From: Batillaria attramentaria | Lineage: Eukaryota; Mollusca; Gastropoda; Batillariidae | NCBI GenBank assembly: GCA_018292915.2 | Contig: JACVVK020000546.1 | Location: forward strand, 85,001 to 149,000 | Direction: 5' to 3' | Length of the DNA: 64,000 nt | Shown here: in pieces, positions 52,482-63,782 of the stretch | How the letters are laid out: every line of letters begins with the position of its first letter | How positions within the stretch are numbered: the stretch's first letter is position 1 | Position numbers and translations under genes: made by a program | Notes under the pieces: generated by a model | Seen by the model: the letters and a program-made list of their open reading frames with translations, nothing else | What the model was told of the DNA's origin: nothing | Databases searched by the model: none

Positions 52482-53404
52482 TCAACCAGCTGAACGCAAG
52501 CCTGTCTGAGAATGTATTTGTGTATGTGTTTCAACCGGCTGAAAGCACGCCTGTCTGTGTATGTATTTGTGTATGTGTTTCAACCGGCTGAACGCAAGCC
52601 TGTCTGTGAATGTATTTATGTAGTGTTTCAACCGGCTGAACGCAAGCCTGTCTGTGAATGTATTTGTGTAGTGTTTCAACCGGCTGAACGCACGCCTGTC
52701 TGTGAATGTATTTGTGTAGTGTTTTAACCGGCTGAACGCACGCCTGTCTGTGTATGTATTTGTGTATGTGTTTCAACCGGCTGAACGCAAGCCTGTCTGT
52801 GAATGTATTTATGTAGTGTTTCAACCGGCTGAACGCAAGCCTGTCTGTGAATGTATTTGTGTAGTGTTTCAACCGGCTGAACGCAAGCCTGTCTGTGAAT
52901 GTATTTGTGTAGTGTTTCAACCGGCTGAACGCACGCCTGTCTGTGTATGTATTTGTGTATGTGTTTCAACCGGCTGAACGCACGCCTGTCTGTGTATGTA
53001 TTTGTGTATGTGTTTCAACCGGCTGAACGCACGCCTGTCTGTGTATGTATTTGTGTATGTGTTTCAACCGGCTGAACGCACGCCTGTCTGTGTATGTATT
53101 TGTGTATGTGTTTCAACCGGCTGAACGCACGCCTGTCTGTGAATGTATTTGTGTATGTGTTTCAACCGGCTGAAAGCACGCCTGTCTGTGTATGTATAAT
53201 TTGTGTATGTGTTTCAACCGGCTGAACGCACGCCTGTCTGTGAATGTATTTGTGTATGTGTTTCAACCGGCTGAACGCACGCCTGTCTGTGAATGTATTT
53301 GTGTATGTGTTTCAACCGGCTGAACGCACGCCTGTCTGTGTATGTATTTGTGTATGTGTTTCAACCGGCTGAACGCAAGCCTGTCTGTGAATGTATTTGT
53401 GTAT
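52482..53404. repeat. 47-49 bp tandem minisatellite, about 19 copies
   Basis: The unit starts TTTCAACCGGCTGAACGCAC, continues GCCTGTCTGTGTATGTATTT and ends GTGTATGTG or GTGTAGTG. Two length variants (49 and 47) and two word variants (GTGTATG/GTGAATG; CAC/CAAG) are arranged in blocks, showing multi-unit duplication events. Open frames on both strands are spurious. Confidence 0.98.
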
Positions 53405-53921
<517 letters not shown>

Positions 53922-53974
53922 AAGGAGCGAAGGGATGGGGGTGAGGTTGGTGGTGCAGGTATACCGCCTTGTCC

Positions 53975-54352
53975 ATAGTTGAAGCATCGATTTTTCTCCT
54001 GTTTATGACTTTTCTCATCATAGAACTGTCACTGAAAAGCCTGAGGATACGCCCATTTCAACTGACGGAAACGTGTCTCACATGCATTTTGCGACTTCGG
54101 AAATTTTAAATTTTTCCAACAAGTGGTCGATCTGCTTAATTGATAACTGTCGAGCGAACAGCTGAAAACCTCAAAATCCAGCTCCAGTCATGATGATATA
54201 CATTTTACATTTTAAGCTCCGCTGAGACGAAACAAAATCGTGCAAGTCACAGTCCTGACGAATGGGCGGCGATGTCGTAATCCGCACTGTTAGACTAAAT
54301 TAGTGTGATACTGACTTTATTATTATTTAATTTTTTTAGTGAACCTTATATA
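53975..54352 (+). repeat. Dispersed repeat D4, uninterrupted copy
   Basis: GTTGAAGCATCGATTTTTCT, CACTGAAAAGCCTGAGGATA, GCGACTTCGGAAATTTTAAA, AAGTGGTCGATCTGCTTAAT and ATGGGCGGCGATGTCGTAAT. Highly similar to 51420-52035 minus its SINE. Confidence 0.85.
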
Positions 54353-54555
54353 GCAGACCATTTCAGTCTCAGTGTGTCTCAGAAAAATTCTTCAGGTACT
54401 TGCTCTCCTGCTCCGATCCCTAGATCAACTCACCTGTAGCCGTACACGCAATCACATAGAACACACTTTAAGTTTAAGAATGCACGGCCACCACTTTGTA
54501 TAGACCATCCCGCATTGATTTGCTTGACTTGACATACATGTTTTGTAATGACACC

Positions 54556-54561
<6 letters not shown>

Positions 54562-54628
<67 letters not shown>

Positions 54629-54645
54629 TGTGTGTGTGTGTGAGG
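54562..54645. repeat. (GT)n microsatellite
   Basis: About 40 GT units; T/G-rich sequence with (TTTG)n follows to 54910. Confidence 0.98.
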
Positions 54646-55005
54646 ATGTGGGTTTTTTTTTTTTTTGGTTTGTTTGTTTGTTTGTTTGTTTGGTTTTTTT
54701 TTTCACTTTCTTTGAACGTAGATGTAGTCTCTTATACAGTTGCGATTTTTGTTTGTTTGTCTGTTTTTTTGTTTTTGTTTTTTCTTTCTTCATTTTTTGG
54801 CTTATATTTAGTTGTTTGCTTCATGATTGTCCTCGACTGTTTGTTTGTTGCTTCATTTTTTTTTTCTTCTTCTTCTTTCTTTCTTTCTTTCTCTCTCTTT
54901 TTTTTTTTTTAAATTTAGAGTAGCAACGGCAAGTTTGAAAATGGTAACTGTGCCAATAGCTTTACCGTTGATAAATAAAGGATCATTATCATCATCATCA
55001 TCAGT
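54646..55005 (+). repeat. T-rich tract ending in a LINE-like tail
   Basis: T-, TTTG- and CTTT-rich sequence to 54915, then GCTTTACCGTTGATAAATAA followed by AGGATCATTATC(ATC)n, a typical retroelement 3' end. Confidence 0.55.
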
Positions 55006-55089
55006 ACGCGACGTTATTATGAAGGTGTCTATATATTTCTATATATGTGCTTGTTGGTTCGTCTAACAGGAATCAGGGGAGACAGGAGA

Positions 55090-55235
55090 GCCGAGCGTTC
55101 GAGTGTTGGACGTTCAATGCTGGGGTCGTGAGTTCGAATCCTGGCAGGAGCCAAAATATCTGTGCTGCGTTGCCCCGTCTTTGATATCACCGATACCTGG
55201 TGGAAAAGGACGTTAAGCGCTCAAACACCCACCCA
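55090..55235 (+). mobile_element. SINE S2, diverged
   Basis: GTTGGACGTTCAATGCTGGG, TGAGTTCGAATCCTGGCAGG, CTTTGATATCACCGATACCT and a (CACC)n tail; older than the other copies by divergence. Confidence 0.85.
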
Positions 55236-55380
55236 CCCCAACCTTAATAGATATGAACGGAGCCCCTGGACAATATTACGCGAAACGTACTATTGAGGGA
55301 GACACCCGAGTACCTGCATTATCACTCACGCACTGTTTGGCTACAGTGGTAACGGCCTGGAGTAGTTGACAAATGTGATA

Positions 55381-55501
55381 ATGGCGTCCAGCGCAGCCTC
55401 ATTACTGCTCGCACGTGTTACACGGAAAGCTACTCGACTCTGGTTCCGTTCAGCTTGCGGAGTGACACCTACTGACTTTCGTAATACACAGTCGACTCAA
55501 A
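55381..55501 (+). CDS. First exon of a mitochondrial-targeted protein (presequence)
   Basis: ATG with A at -3 and G at +4 opens a 40-codon frame ending at ACTCAAA|GTGAGT, a consensus donor (phase 1). The peptide starts MASSAASLLLARVTRKATRL and continues WFRSACGVTPTDFRN: rich in Ser/Ala/Leu/Arg with no acidic residue in the first 31, and able to form an amphipathic helix. These are the hallmarks of a cleaved mitochondrial matrix-targeting presequence. Such exons are common as exon 1 of nuclear mitochondrial genes. The mature protein is unknown: no downstream exon is certain, though an acceptor at 58918 is phase-compatible. If the donor is not used, the frame ends at 62 codons. Upstream, GGTAACGGCCTGG (55348) is shared with the promoter-like region at 34473. 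Confidence 0.45.
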
Positions 55502-55659
55502 GTGAGTTGTTGTATGCACGAGAGGCTGTTAATGGGATGAGGGAGTCAAGAGCTTTGATTACATGACAGACAACAACATAATGATGGGCATCCACAGAAG
55601 GGGGACAAAGGGTAATTTAGGGGCATATGGAGTTATTGGCTTCTCTGAAAAGTGCACAA
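55502..55659. other. No confident feature (possible intron start)
   Basis: Follows the donor at 55502; nothing recognised. Confidence 0.5.
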
Positions 55660-56072
55660 AGTGAGCATAACAATAATAAATGATAATAATGAGTATTGTA
55701 TAGGCGCTTTACCCAATTTCATGAATCGGCTCAAAGCGCCGCGAACTAAACCCGACACGCACGCTCACGTCAATCACGCGCATTCTCTCACACCTCACTG
55801 GACATAAAATACATTACAATCACGTGGTGCGAAGGGTCAGCTCAGCTATTTACATTTCGGAATTTAGCATTGCATTTATTTTTCAAATTTGGTGGGCTGA
55901 ACATTTCCAAAGCAGAGGGAGCCGGAGTACCCGGAGAGAACCCCCGACGATCGGCCCGAATGAACAGTGCCACATACGAGAAGGAAAAAAATTCTTTGCC
56001 CCGAGTGGGACTCGTACCCCTGACCTCTCGCTATGGTGACAAGTCTCTTAACCACTAGACCACCGACCGCAC
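55660..56072 (-). mobile_element. SINE S1, full length
   Basis: (AAT)n-type tail complement, GAGTATTGTATAGGCGCTTT, body, and head ending CTTAACCACTAGACCACCGA. Confidence 0.93.
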
Positions 56073-56300
56073 CAAGTGGATTGCACTGGTTTGCACTGGT
56101 TTGTTTTAATGAGGCTGATTCGAAGGTCATATACATCATTCAGGGTATACTGTGACCGGATTGGTCTGTCTTTGACTCAAAGAAAACCTGTCATAAATTT
56201 GGAGTAGTTGTCGGTGATAATCATGACGACAGTGTCAAGAACAAAGACTGTGGGGGAAGGAATGCTGTTGTACAATCATCAACTGCGAGTTTCACACACG

Positions 56301-56302
<2 letters not shown>

Positions 56303-56392
<90 letters not shown>
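56303..56392. repeat. (CA)n microsatellite
   Basis: About 43 CA units. Confidence 0.98.
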
Positions 56393-56412
56393 CACGAACG
56401 CACGCGCGCACG

Positions 56413-56514
56413 AACACTTTAGTTTAGTTCAGTTCAGTTGAATTCAATCTGTTCAAGGTTCAATCCAGTTCGTTTCAATTCATTTCACGTCAGTTCAGGT
56501 CAGTTCAGTAATTT
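56413..56514. repeat. Dispersed repeat D7, TTCAG-rich
   Basis: AGTTCAGTTCAGTTGAATTC, AGTTCGTTTCAATTCATTTC and GTCAGTTCAGGTCAGTTCAG. A related block is at 62876-62976 with the same order of words. Confidence 0.65.
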
Positions 56515-56657
56515 CAATCACAAATCAGTCAACAAAAAAACTCTCATTTCATTTCTTCAGATTTTCTGTAGGAGCAGACAAGCGGATGGCATTTGTCGTT
56601 GACATATATAAGACCAGCATAAATGCTTCAAAAGCAGGGCAGTACAATGACAATCCG

Positions 56658-56710
<53 letters not shown>

Positions 56711-57045
56711 ACTTTCCCTTTGTCTGCAAAACAAGTTGCTTTTGTGCACGAGCCTACCCTGAGGCGAAATGTGACTTTTCATCTGAGGCGTCAGGCTATC
56801 TGATGTACCGCCTTGCCAGCAGCGTGGGGAAAAAAAAAAAGGAACTTTGCGATGGAGTCCTCATGTGTCATACAGTTCATTTACTCAGTGTTTTTTGTTG
56901 TTGTTTTTTTTTTTGCCTAGCGACGTGAGGGGATCAAGTGACACACAACCGCGGTTCGGTGGACATGAAGACCCGTTGAGAACGTATCTGACTTTGTGTT
57001 GAAGCCTCTGCTTCCGCAGCGGGCCCTCCAAGTCTCGCATACTTG
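56515..57045. repeat. (GT)n at 56660-56706; flanks unassigned
   Basis: About 24 GT units. The frames around it join ordinary sequence to the repeat and are not supported as genes. Confidence 0.8.
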
Positions 57046-57091
57046 TTCTCTAAGAGAGATCAAAGTGCAGAAACAAAGGAAAGAGACTAAA

Positions 57092-57170
<79 letters not shown>

Positions 57171-57342
57171 TGCGTGCGTGTTGGTGTTAGTGTTTGACCC
57201 TCTAGGCTTGCCTTTTTAAACTTCTCTGATGTTCTTCCGCCTCTGTTTGTTTTCCCTGTTTTATTATCTCCGTTCTGTTTTCTTCCTTTGTCTTTGCACT
57301 TTGATCTCTCTCAGAGCCAGAAGAACTGTACGCATAAGATGG

Positions 57343-57398
<56 letters not shown>

Positions 57399-57400
57399 TG
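57046..57400. repeat. 35-bp inverted repeat enclosing (GT)n, second (GT)n outside
   Basis: CTCTAAGAGAGATCAAAGTG...AACAAAGGAAAGAGA (57050-57086) pairs with TTCCTTTGTCTTTGCACTTT...GATCTCTCTCAGAG (57281-57316). GT arrays lie at 57095-57166 (inside) and 57345-57396 (outside). Confidence 0.8.
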
Positions 57401-57783
57401 GTAGCGTGCGTGCTAGGTATGTTTTAAAAAAAAGGGTCTTTAATACATTACACAAACCTCCGACTGCCACAGGGAGGGCCTACACACATTGTATCTCTGA
57501 ATCTGAAGTCGATGCTGGCCGCTGCGCTCACCAAACAGTGGATGTTTACAATCGAATTAATGCTCCCTCAATTTTATCGATTCTCAATAGCTCTGTCTGG
57601 CACAACTTCAAAGCGATCAGAAAAAAGCCGCCTATCAATAATGAAGCAGTCAGTGGAGCCATTCATAAGGTTAATGCTGTCGTCCGCATTCTCTGTCATT
57701 CATGATTGAAGGGAAAAGGGCAGAATTCACGTGAATGACAATAAAGAGGATGGACAGAGAGCGCCCAAGTCAAAGAGATTTTG
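57401..57783. other. Unassigned; open plus frame to 57705
   Basis: About 95 codons from the (GT)n edge to a TGA at 57703, ending NNEAVSGAIHKVNAVVRILC. Somewhat gene-like but without motif or acceptor. Confidence 0.3.
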
Positions 57784-58113
57784 AGCGGTCGGTGGTCTAG
57801 TGGTTAAGAGACTTTCCGTCACTAATGCGAGAGGTCAGGTTCGAGTCCCACTCGGGGGCAAAGAATTTTTCCTTCTCGAACGTGGCACCGTTCATTCGGG
57901 CCGATCGTCGGGGGTTCTCTCCGGATACTCCGGCTTCCTCCAACCTCCTCCGCTTTGGAAATGTTCAGCCTACCAAATTTGAAAATAAATGCAATTCTAA
58001 ATTCGGAAACTTACATTGCTGAGCTGACCCTTCGAAATGTGTTCATGTCCAGTGTGCGAGAAAATGCACGTCGTTTACATGAGCGTGCGCGCTGGGTTCA
58101 GCTCGCGGCGCTT
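57784..58113 (+). mobile_element. SINE S1, 3'-truncated
   Basis: Complete head and body to GCGCGGCGCTTTCACTTT-like words; the (ATT)n tail is missing. Confidence 0.9.
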
Positions 58114-58175
58114 TCACTTTCCTGGGTCAGTGCAGCTTGCGGCTAAAAGTACTCTGGAGTCAAATGAGACGGGGT

Positions 58176-58295
58176 GTACTTTTTTTAAAACTACTTTGTT
58201 GTCCCTTTCGGAATATTCGGGCTGCTTCCCCCCCCCCACCCCCCGGGGAAGCGCGTCGCCTCGGTGCAGCGCCACCCAATACCTATCCTATTTTT
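58176..58295 (-). mobile_element. SINE S4, 3' end fragment
   Basis: ACTACTTTGTTGTCCCTTTC, CCGGGGAAGCGCGTCGCCTC and TGCAGCGCCACCCAATACCT. Confidence 0.8.
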
Positions 58296-58509
58296 TCAAT
58301 TTGCCGGCTTATTACACCTGCGTCCTTTTGACGCACAGGACAACTAAATTTACTCCCAATGGTTCGGTTAAAAAATCTGCTTCAACGGGCAGAGATAGCA
58401 AACACACAGAGAACAGCCGATAATCTGGCAATAAATTTGTTTCATTTGTTTGCCGTCCCCTTACGCCTGCGTTCACCCTTTTTGGATTTCCTGATCTCTT
58501 TCTGTACAG

Positions 58510-58657
58510 TTACATAACGCATTTGGCAATGTTTTCCGTTCAGATAACAACAATCAAACGCCCAACAATTCAGTCCCGGCCGATCAGTCCCCTTTGTGAT
58601 ACTGACCCGTCATTTCCTGACGTCATCGTCCTTGTGGGGGGTCGTTTGTTTGATCCG
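58510..58657 (+). CDS. Exon-like block after a strong acceptor, unrecognised
   Basis: CTGATCTCTTTCTGTACAG is one of the best acceptors in the window. After it, one frame stays open (…RPTIQSRPISPLCDTDPSFP, then DVIVLVGGRLFDP) and meets GATCCG|GTAACC; alternatively it runs on to a stop at 58733. In phase 2, out phase 0. It is not phase-compatible with the exon at 55381. The product is not recognised; DVIVLVGGRLFDP is only superficially like a nucleotide-binding strand. Confidence 0.28.
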
Positions 58658-59027
58658 GTAACCCATACATCAGTTGCCGAGCTGCTGAGTGTGCATTGGG
58701 TCACGTGCTCTGCAATATTCAGCGCACATCATTAGTGTTTGTGGACGTAGGCTAGTATTGCAAGTATCATTGCACGGCCAGCTGCGTAGGTTGTGCCTAT
58801 ATCCATGACGCTGCAGGGAACCCGGATGTTCTAATGCCGGGAGACTCGTCCCGTGCTGCGGGGTGGCATTGTACATATGTGTCATCTCAACTGTTGTCCT
58901 GCTGTTGTTTTTATCAGTTCAGAGCGGCTCAGCCCGAATAATCCGACTCAACGCTGAGGTGACCTGCGCCGTGTTGCGCGCTAGAGAACATGTGATTTCT
59001 GTCGCAGGGCTGAGTTCTGAACTTTTA
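58658..59027. other. Unassigned; second acceptor candidate at 58918
   Basis: CTGCTGTTGTTTTTATCAG| is a strong acceptor followed by 41 nt to CTGAG|GTGACC; see findings. The frame through it begins with a hydrophobic run but has no ATG. Confidence 0.35.
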
Positions 59028-59305
59028 TTTAAAAAAAAAAACTGCTTTGTTATCCCTTTCGGGAAATTCGGGATGCTTCCCCCGGGGGAAGCGCGTCGCC
59101 GCGGTGCAGCGCCACCCAATACCTATCCTATTTTTTCAGTTTTGCTGGGAGAGGAAAGCTGGATAACCCGGAGACAAACCCCCAATGAGCAGCCCGGTAG
59201 CCAGGAAAAACCGGTATCATATCACAAGCTCCACCTGGGTTCGAACCCACGCTTCATCGCCGTGACATTGGTGATGGCCGATCAGTAGCGACGCACTACC
59301 AATTA
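59028..59305 (-). mobile_element. SINE S4, near full length
   Basis: A-run, CTGCTTTGTTATCCCTTTCG, GAGCAGCCCGGTAGCCAGGA, and head complement CTGGGTTCGAACCCACGCTT. Confidence 0.88.
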
Positions 59306-59950
59306 TGACGACGAAGATTATGACGACTGACCGTGACGATGACAACATGATGATGACGACGACGACGACGACGGCCGAATTGGCGACGACTATAACGGGG
59401 ATTCATAGGGAGTAGTAAAAGTCGCTTTTCCAAACTTCCAAGCACCACGGACTAAAACTAACGCGCACTAAAAACGATTTCGGAAACGTGTGTCCTGTAG
59501 CGCCCTTCTCCTCAGGGGAGACAACCACTTCTCCAGAGACAGGGTCGGAGTTAACCTTTCTTATGTTCGCCTCCCCTCTTAGGCTACGTAACAGATGCTT
59601 ATATCAAGGAAAACACTATATTCTCCTATTGAATAAAACGCTCTACGCAACACCCTCCCAACGCATCAAAATTCTCCAAAAAAAAAAAATCCCCACGCAC
59701 AGAGCAGCCAGAGAGTCAAGTGTGGGCTGATTTTAAAGAAATTCCAATGTTCCGTTTCTTTGCAGTGACTGCAGCGACCCTCTACCCCCTCACTCCTCTG
59801 GCGTCTGCTAGCCAGTCAGCGAAGATACACAGCTGCGCCGCATGAACACAACTAGTCCACAGACTGGGCCAAAAGAAAGGCTCATTTTCAGTGTTGTCAA
59901 ACTCACCTGGCATGGATCTTACTCACCAAACCAATGAACGCCCCCAAACT
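59306..59950. other. No confident feature; (GACGAT)-type run at 59330-59375
   Basis: GATGACGACGACGACG repeats, then unique sequence without supported genes. Confidence 0.5.
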
Positions 59951-59957
59951 GTCATTT

Positions 59958-60030
59958 TTCACCCCCCCCCCCCCCCAAAAAAAAATAAATAAAAAAATAA
60001 ATAAATAAATAAATAAATAAATAAAAAAAA
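59958..60030. repeat. Poly(C), (AAAT)n
   Basis: About 16 C followed by A-rich AAAT/TAAA repeats. Confidence 0.93.
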
Positions 60031-60415
60031 TTGAACACAAGCAAAAGTTTCAGACTATATTTAGAGGAGTCGTTACCATATGACCCGGAAGCTATTACCG
60101 GCGTGTAACCTGTTAGGTGTGCTAGCTGACAACCGTTGATCCCCCCCCCCCACACACACACTCCACCCCTTTCCCTTTGCCATTTAATGCAGGTATTGAC
60201 TGACATTATGTCATGTACCAGCGTCAATGCACATACGCCCTCTGACTGGAGATATGTTTCCTTTTCTAAGCCAAATAAAACTCAGGTCACCAGCGGGTCG
60301 GAATATTGGAAGTGAGTTAACAAAGAGAACTCGTCCTAGCAAATCAGAGACTTGTCGTGAATATGTCGATGCGCGGTCTTAGCACATTAAATGGCATTCT
60401 TAGTATGTATAGTAT
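60031..60415. other. No confident feature
   Basis: Unique sequence; a short C-run at 60140. Confidence 0.5.
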
Positions 60416-60419
60416 AGGT

Positions 60420-60546
60420 CGGGAGGGGGGGGGGGAGGGAGAGGGGGAGAGAGAGGGAGAGAGAGAGAGAGAGGGCAGGGGTGGAAGAGAGGAGAGAAGC
60501 AAGGTTGGAGGAGCGAGGAAGTGGTTTGGAGGGATAATGTTCTACA

Positions 60547-60638
<92 letters not shown>

Positions 60639-60640
60639 TA
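60420..60640. repeat. G/GA-rich tract and (GT)n
   Basis: GGGAGG/GAGA-rich 60420-60510; about 44 GT units 60550-60637. Confidence 0.95.
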
Positions 60641-60749
60641 TTGTAAGCCTGTAAAAAGACCATGTGAGGATCTACGCCTTCTCCCCTTTTTTATTCTTTC
60701 TATTTGTCTTCCTTTTTGTTCTTTTCATTTTTTTTCTGTGTTCTGCTGA

Positions 60750-60825
60750 AAACAACAACAACAACAACAACAACGACAACAAGAACCCCCCCCCCCCCCA
60801 AAAAAAAAAAAAAAAAAAAAAAGTT
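60750..60825. repeat. (CAA)n, poly(C), poly(A)
   Basis: Consecutive simple runs. Confidence 0.93.
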
Positions 60826-61104
60826 CAGTGTACACACCAAGTAACCGGAACCACAAACAATTTTTTCTTCAGCCTTACTCAGATAAGACAAGAAAACATC
60901 CCCCCGGAATCAATACCCAAACTTAGCACACGCGACCGGAACGAAACTAAAACAATCAGGATCACCGAAGAAACACACCCTCGGATACGCTCATCGACCC
61001 ATTGAGTACATCTACATGTCTCGTCACGTGCGAACGCTGATGGGTCAATGCTGAGCATAGAGGAAGAGACAAATACAGCCATGCATAACCCTTCACTTCA
61101 GCCT
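60826..61104. other. No confident feature
   Basis: A frame of about 60 codons around 60840-61005 has no motif. Confidence 0.45.
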
Positions 61105-61185
61105 TTCGCCTTTTTTTCTCGTTGCCCCGTCTTTGATATCACCCATACGTGGTGGAAAAGGACCTAAAACTCCCGAACACTCACT
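61105..61185 (+). mobile_element. SINE S2, 3' fragment
   Basis: TTCTCGTTGCCCCGTCTTTG, ATATCACCCATACGTGGTGG and AAAAGGACCTAAAACTCCC. Confidence 0.82.
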
Positions 61186-61860
61186 CTCTCGCCTCCATCA
61201 GTCCCCCCCCCTCCACACACACCCTCCCACCCCCACCCACCCACCCTCCCCCCAACATACGCCGATACGCTTTATTTTCGGAGAGTGACCGGTCCGCCCT
61301 ACAAAAAACTTTTGAATCGAAGTAGCACCAGGGAAAACATCCGCCATCTTGATTAAACCCCATCAGTGGGTCAAATCCTCAGCGTTCAAAAAGAGAAATA
61401 CAAGCATGCATAACCCTTCAGTCTTCGTCTCCATCAATCTGCCCCCCCCCCCCCCCCCGGGTCCCTCCCCAGCTTTTTCTGGCCCAACCTGAATAGTCAT
61501 CCATCTTAATCAGGCGTGCGTGCTGGTCCGTATAACAGGGGGGCAAGACGGGCACGGTACTGACTGTTTGATATATGTATCAGTACAGGTGTTGGTTTCT
61601 TCCCAAACACAGCACACTGGGGACACAGGTAGAACTGGGGAGAAACATGTGCAGGCGGTGCTATTTCATATAGGTGTATGTAGATGATCATGTCACGGTG
61701 TGTCAAGTCTTAACACAACGAGCCGGGATTCAACCGGCTGCCTTTGCGGTCTAGTCCACCAGTTTTTTTTTCAGAAAAAGGATCCCGAGATAAAAAAAAA
61801 AAGAAAGAAGAGGAGTGTATTAAGTGTGAAAATGTATATTGAGAAAGGCGTGACGAGATT
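61186..61860. other. Unassigned; C-runs and one tRNA-like word
   Basis: C-rich 61200-61255 and 61442-61458. The complement of 61722-61765 carries GGCAGCCGGTTGAATCCCGG, a B-box-like word of an old SINE head. ACTTTTGAATCGAAGTAGCA at 61309 resembles an M3 terminal word. Confidence 0.45.
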
Positions 61861-61884
61861 CTCCTGAATGATCCTAAGGGATAA

Positions 61885-62130
61885 CAAACAAGACAAGACA
61901 AAACAAGACAATTAAGACGAGACGAGATGAGATAAACTGAAATGAGACAAGATAAGACAAGTGAAGACGAGACAAGACGAGACAAGACAAGACAAGACGA
62001 GACAAGACGAGACGAGACGAGATCAACTGAGATAAGACTAGACAAGTTAAAACGAGACGAGACAAGACCAGTTGAGATGAGACAAGACATGACAAGACGA
62101 GACGGGAGACGAGAGACGAGACGAAACGAG
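61885..62130. repeat. (AGACA/AGACG)n pentanucleotide minisatellite
   Basis: GAGAC, AAGAC and GAGAT pentamers, imperfect, over about 240 bp. S/R/L-rich frames on the minus strand come from it. Confidence 0.95.
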
Positions 62131-62249
62131 GCAAAAACACTAGCTCTAGCTAAACATGGTGCTCAGAGATCGAAGCTGAACCCCATAACTTCTGATCAAA
62201 TGGAGTTATGTTCTATGGAGCATAACTGACCCACACAAACGTAAATACA

Positions 62250-62251
<2 letters not shown>

Positions 62252-62312
<61 letters not shown>
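62252..62312. repeat. (CA)n microsatellite
   Basis: About 30 CA units. Confidence 0.98.
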
Positions 62313-62315
<3 letters not shown>

Positions 62316-62607
62316 TAGACCTCAACAGAATATTCGTGCAGGTGAAGTTCAGTACAGAAATTAGGAGTGGACTAGACTGCAAAGCAACTACAGCATTACC
62401 AACAGCAGTGTCATACTGAAATCCTGCCGCTGTGACTAACGCTGTTTCGGTCGGAAGTACACATGCCAGTCACAAGAAAGTCACATGCGGCGCCGCCTGA
62501 TGGAACAGCTGTAAGAATCATACGGTGCTGGTAGTTCGGATTCGCAAGACCAGCAGTCAGACTCAGTGAGAAGTGTGTGCTGATACCTGTGAACACGTTT
62601 TTGCGGA

Positions 62608-62730
62608 ATGGCGAAAGTTGTTTTGCTCATCACACTCTGTGTTTGGTCCCACTTGGCTGTGCCGAGTGATGGGGCGTGCACTGTGGGCGATATTGGAGCT
62701 CTCCAAACAACACCCATCGACATCACGAAG
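62608..62730 (+). CDS. Secreted lipocalin-like protein,_exon 1 (signal peptide)
   Basis: ATG with G at -3 and G at +4; 41 codons; ends phase 0 at ACGAAG|GTTAGC. MAKVVLLITLCVWSHLAVPS is a clear signal peptide (basic n-region, VVLLITLCVW core), with likely cleavage around residues 19-23, before DGAC. The mature start has a cysteine (C24) and TTPIDITK. Joined to the exon at 63783 (phase 0 acceptor) this gives ...DITK|LDGHWYVTH, where G-x-W-Y is the first structurally conserved region of lipocalins, small secreted beta-barrels that carry hydrophobic ligands. The intron is 1052 bp and holds D7, a poly(G), a D1 repeat and an S2 SINE. Gene call rests on start context, signal peptide, both splice sites and matching phase; the family call is weaker. 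Confidence 0.6.
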
Positions 62731-62737
62731 GTTAGCT

Positions 62738-62797
62738 ATTTATTATTATTATTGTTAATATTATAATTATTATCATTATTATCATTATTATTAGTCT
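62738..62797. repeat. (ATT)n-type tract
   Basis: TATT/ATTATC repeats just inside the first intron of the lipocalin-like gene. Confidence 0.9.
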
Positions 62798-62875
62798 CTT
62801 TCGTTCGCTGTTGCGCAACCCACCTCTCCCCCTTACCCCCCATCCCCCAACCCCTCCCAGAGACACCCCCACACA

Positions 62876-62976
62876 CTTCAGTTCAGTTTAGTTCAGTTTT
62901 CGATTCAATTCGTTTCACTGCAGTTTAGTAAAGGTTCGATTCAGTTTATATCAGTTTAAGTCACGTCAGTTCATTA
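62876..62976. repeat. Dispersed repeat D7
   Basis: CAGTTCAGTTTAGTTCAGTT, GATTCAATTCGTTTCACTGC and AGTCACGTCAGTTCATTAC; compare 56413-56514. Confidence 0.6.
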
Positions 62977-63017
62977 CTTCAAAGCAGCTGGAAAATGGCT
63001 GTGAGGAGACGGGAATG

Positions 63018-63052
63018 GAGGGGAGGGGGGGGGGGGGGGGGGGGGGCGGGGG
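63018..63052. repeat. Poly(G) tract
   Basis: About 27 G with one C near the end. Confidence 0.9.
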
Positions 63053-63176
63053 AGTGATGAGCGGGGTCACTTTCAGGCCAGGTGAGGGGCAAATGGCGTG
63101 CTTGCTTGCCGGCAATTCCGGCTGTTGTCCTGACTCCCCCCTGCTTATTCTGGCATTCAGTGTCACTGTTGGATGT

Positions 63177-63510
63177 AAAGGGGGTTAATGCTACCATTTT
63201 TATGCTCACAGATCATTCTGAACTGTTTTCGTGGTATCTATCATCACACCACTTAGACACCTGGACAGTGACAGCGTCTGTAATGCCAGCACTGAGCCAA
63301 CAGAAGCGTACACGATAACGCGGCGACTACATTGAGCGTGTAACAACATTCGTAGAGTTTAAATGTTCGACCGCTCGCGCAAAGTGTAAACAACATTGTG
63401 TCGCATGAAGAGCTATACCAATCACGAAGATAGGGTATTTCGAGCGCCAGTACAGGCGCACTTACAAGCGAAACGTGTTAGCTTGGCAAAGTCGGAATAA
63501 GCCCGTTTAA
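63177..63510 (+). repeat. Dispersed repeat D1, uninterrupted copy
   Basis: GGGTTAATGCTACCATTTTT to GGAATAAGCCCGTTTAAAGA; the reference for reading the insertions in the other D1 copies. Confidence 0.85.
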
Positions 63511-63522
63511 AGAAATTTCAAA

Positions 63523-63697
63523 GGGTGGGTGGGTGTTTGGGGGTTTAACGTCCTTTTCCACCACATAGGGTGATACATGTATCAAAGACGGGGCAACGAC
63601 GAAAAAGCCAGCACAAATATTTGGCCCCAGCCGCGATCGAACTCACGACCCGAGCATTGGAAGTCCAACGCTCTACCATTCGACCACCCCGGCTCCC
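63523..63697 (-). mobile_element. SINE S2, full length, with TSD GAAATTTCAAAG
   Basis: Complement of S2 between two GAAATTTCAAAG words (63511 and 63698), within the intron of the lipocalin-like gene. Confidence 0.94.
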
Positions 63698-63782
63698 CGA
63701 AATTTCAAAGAGTTAAATACACACATCAGACTTCATGTACAACACAAGATCTCTTCCTTTAACATTGACCTTGCACGTGCAG

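Noticed and set aside
52482..53404. Repeat proteins with FQPAERKPVC or HRQACVQPVE units
   Set aside because: Both strands are open through the 47-49 bp minisatellite and frame changes with unit length; no conserved frame.
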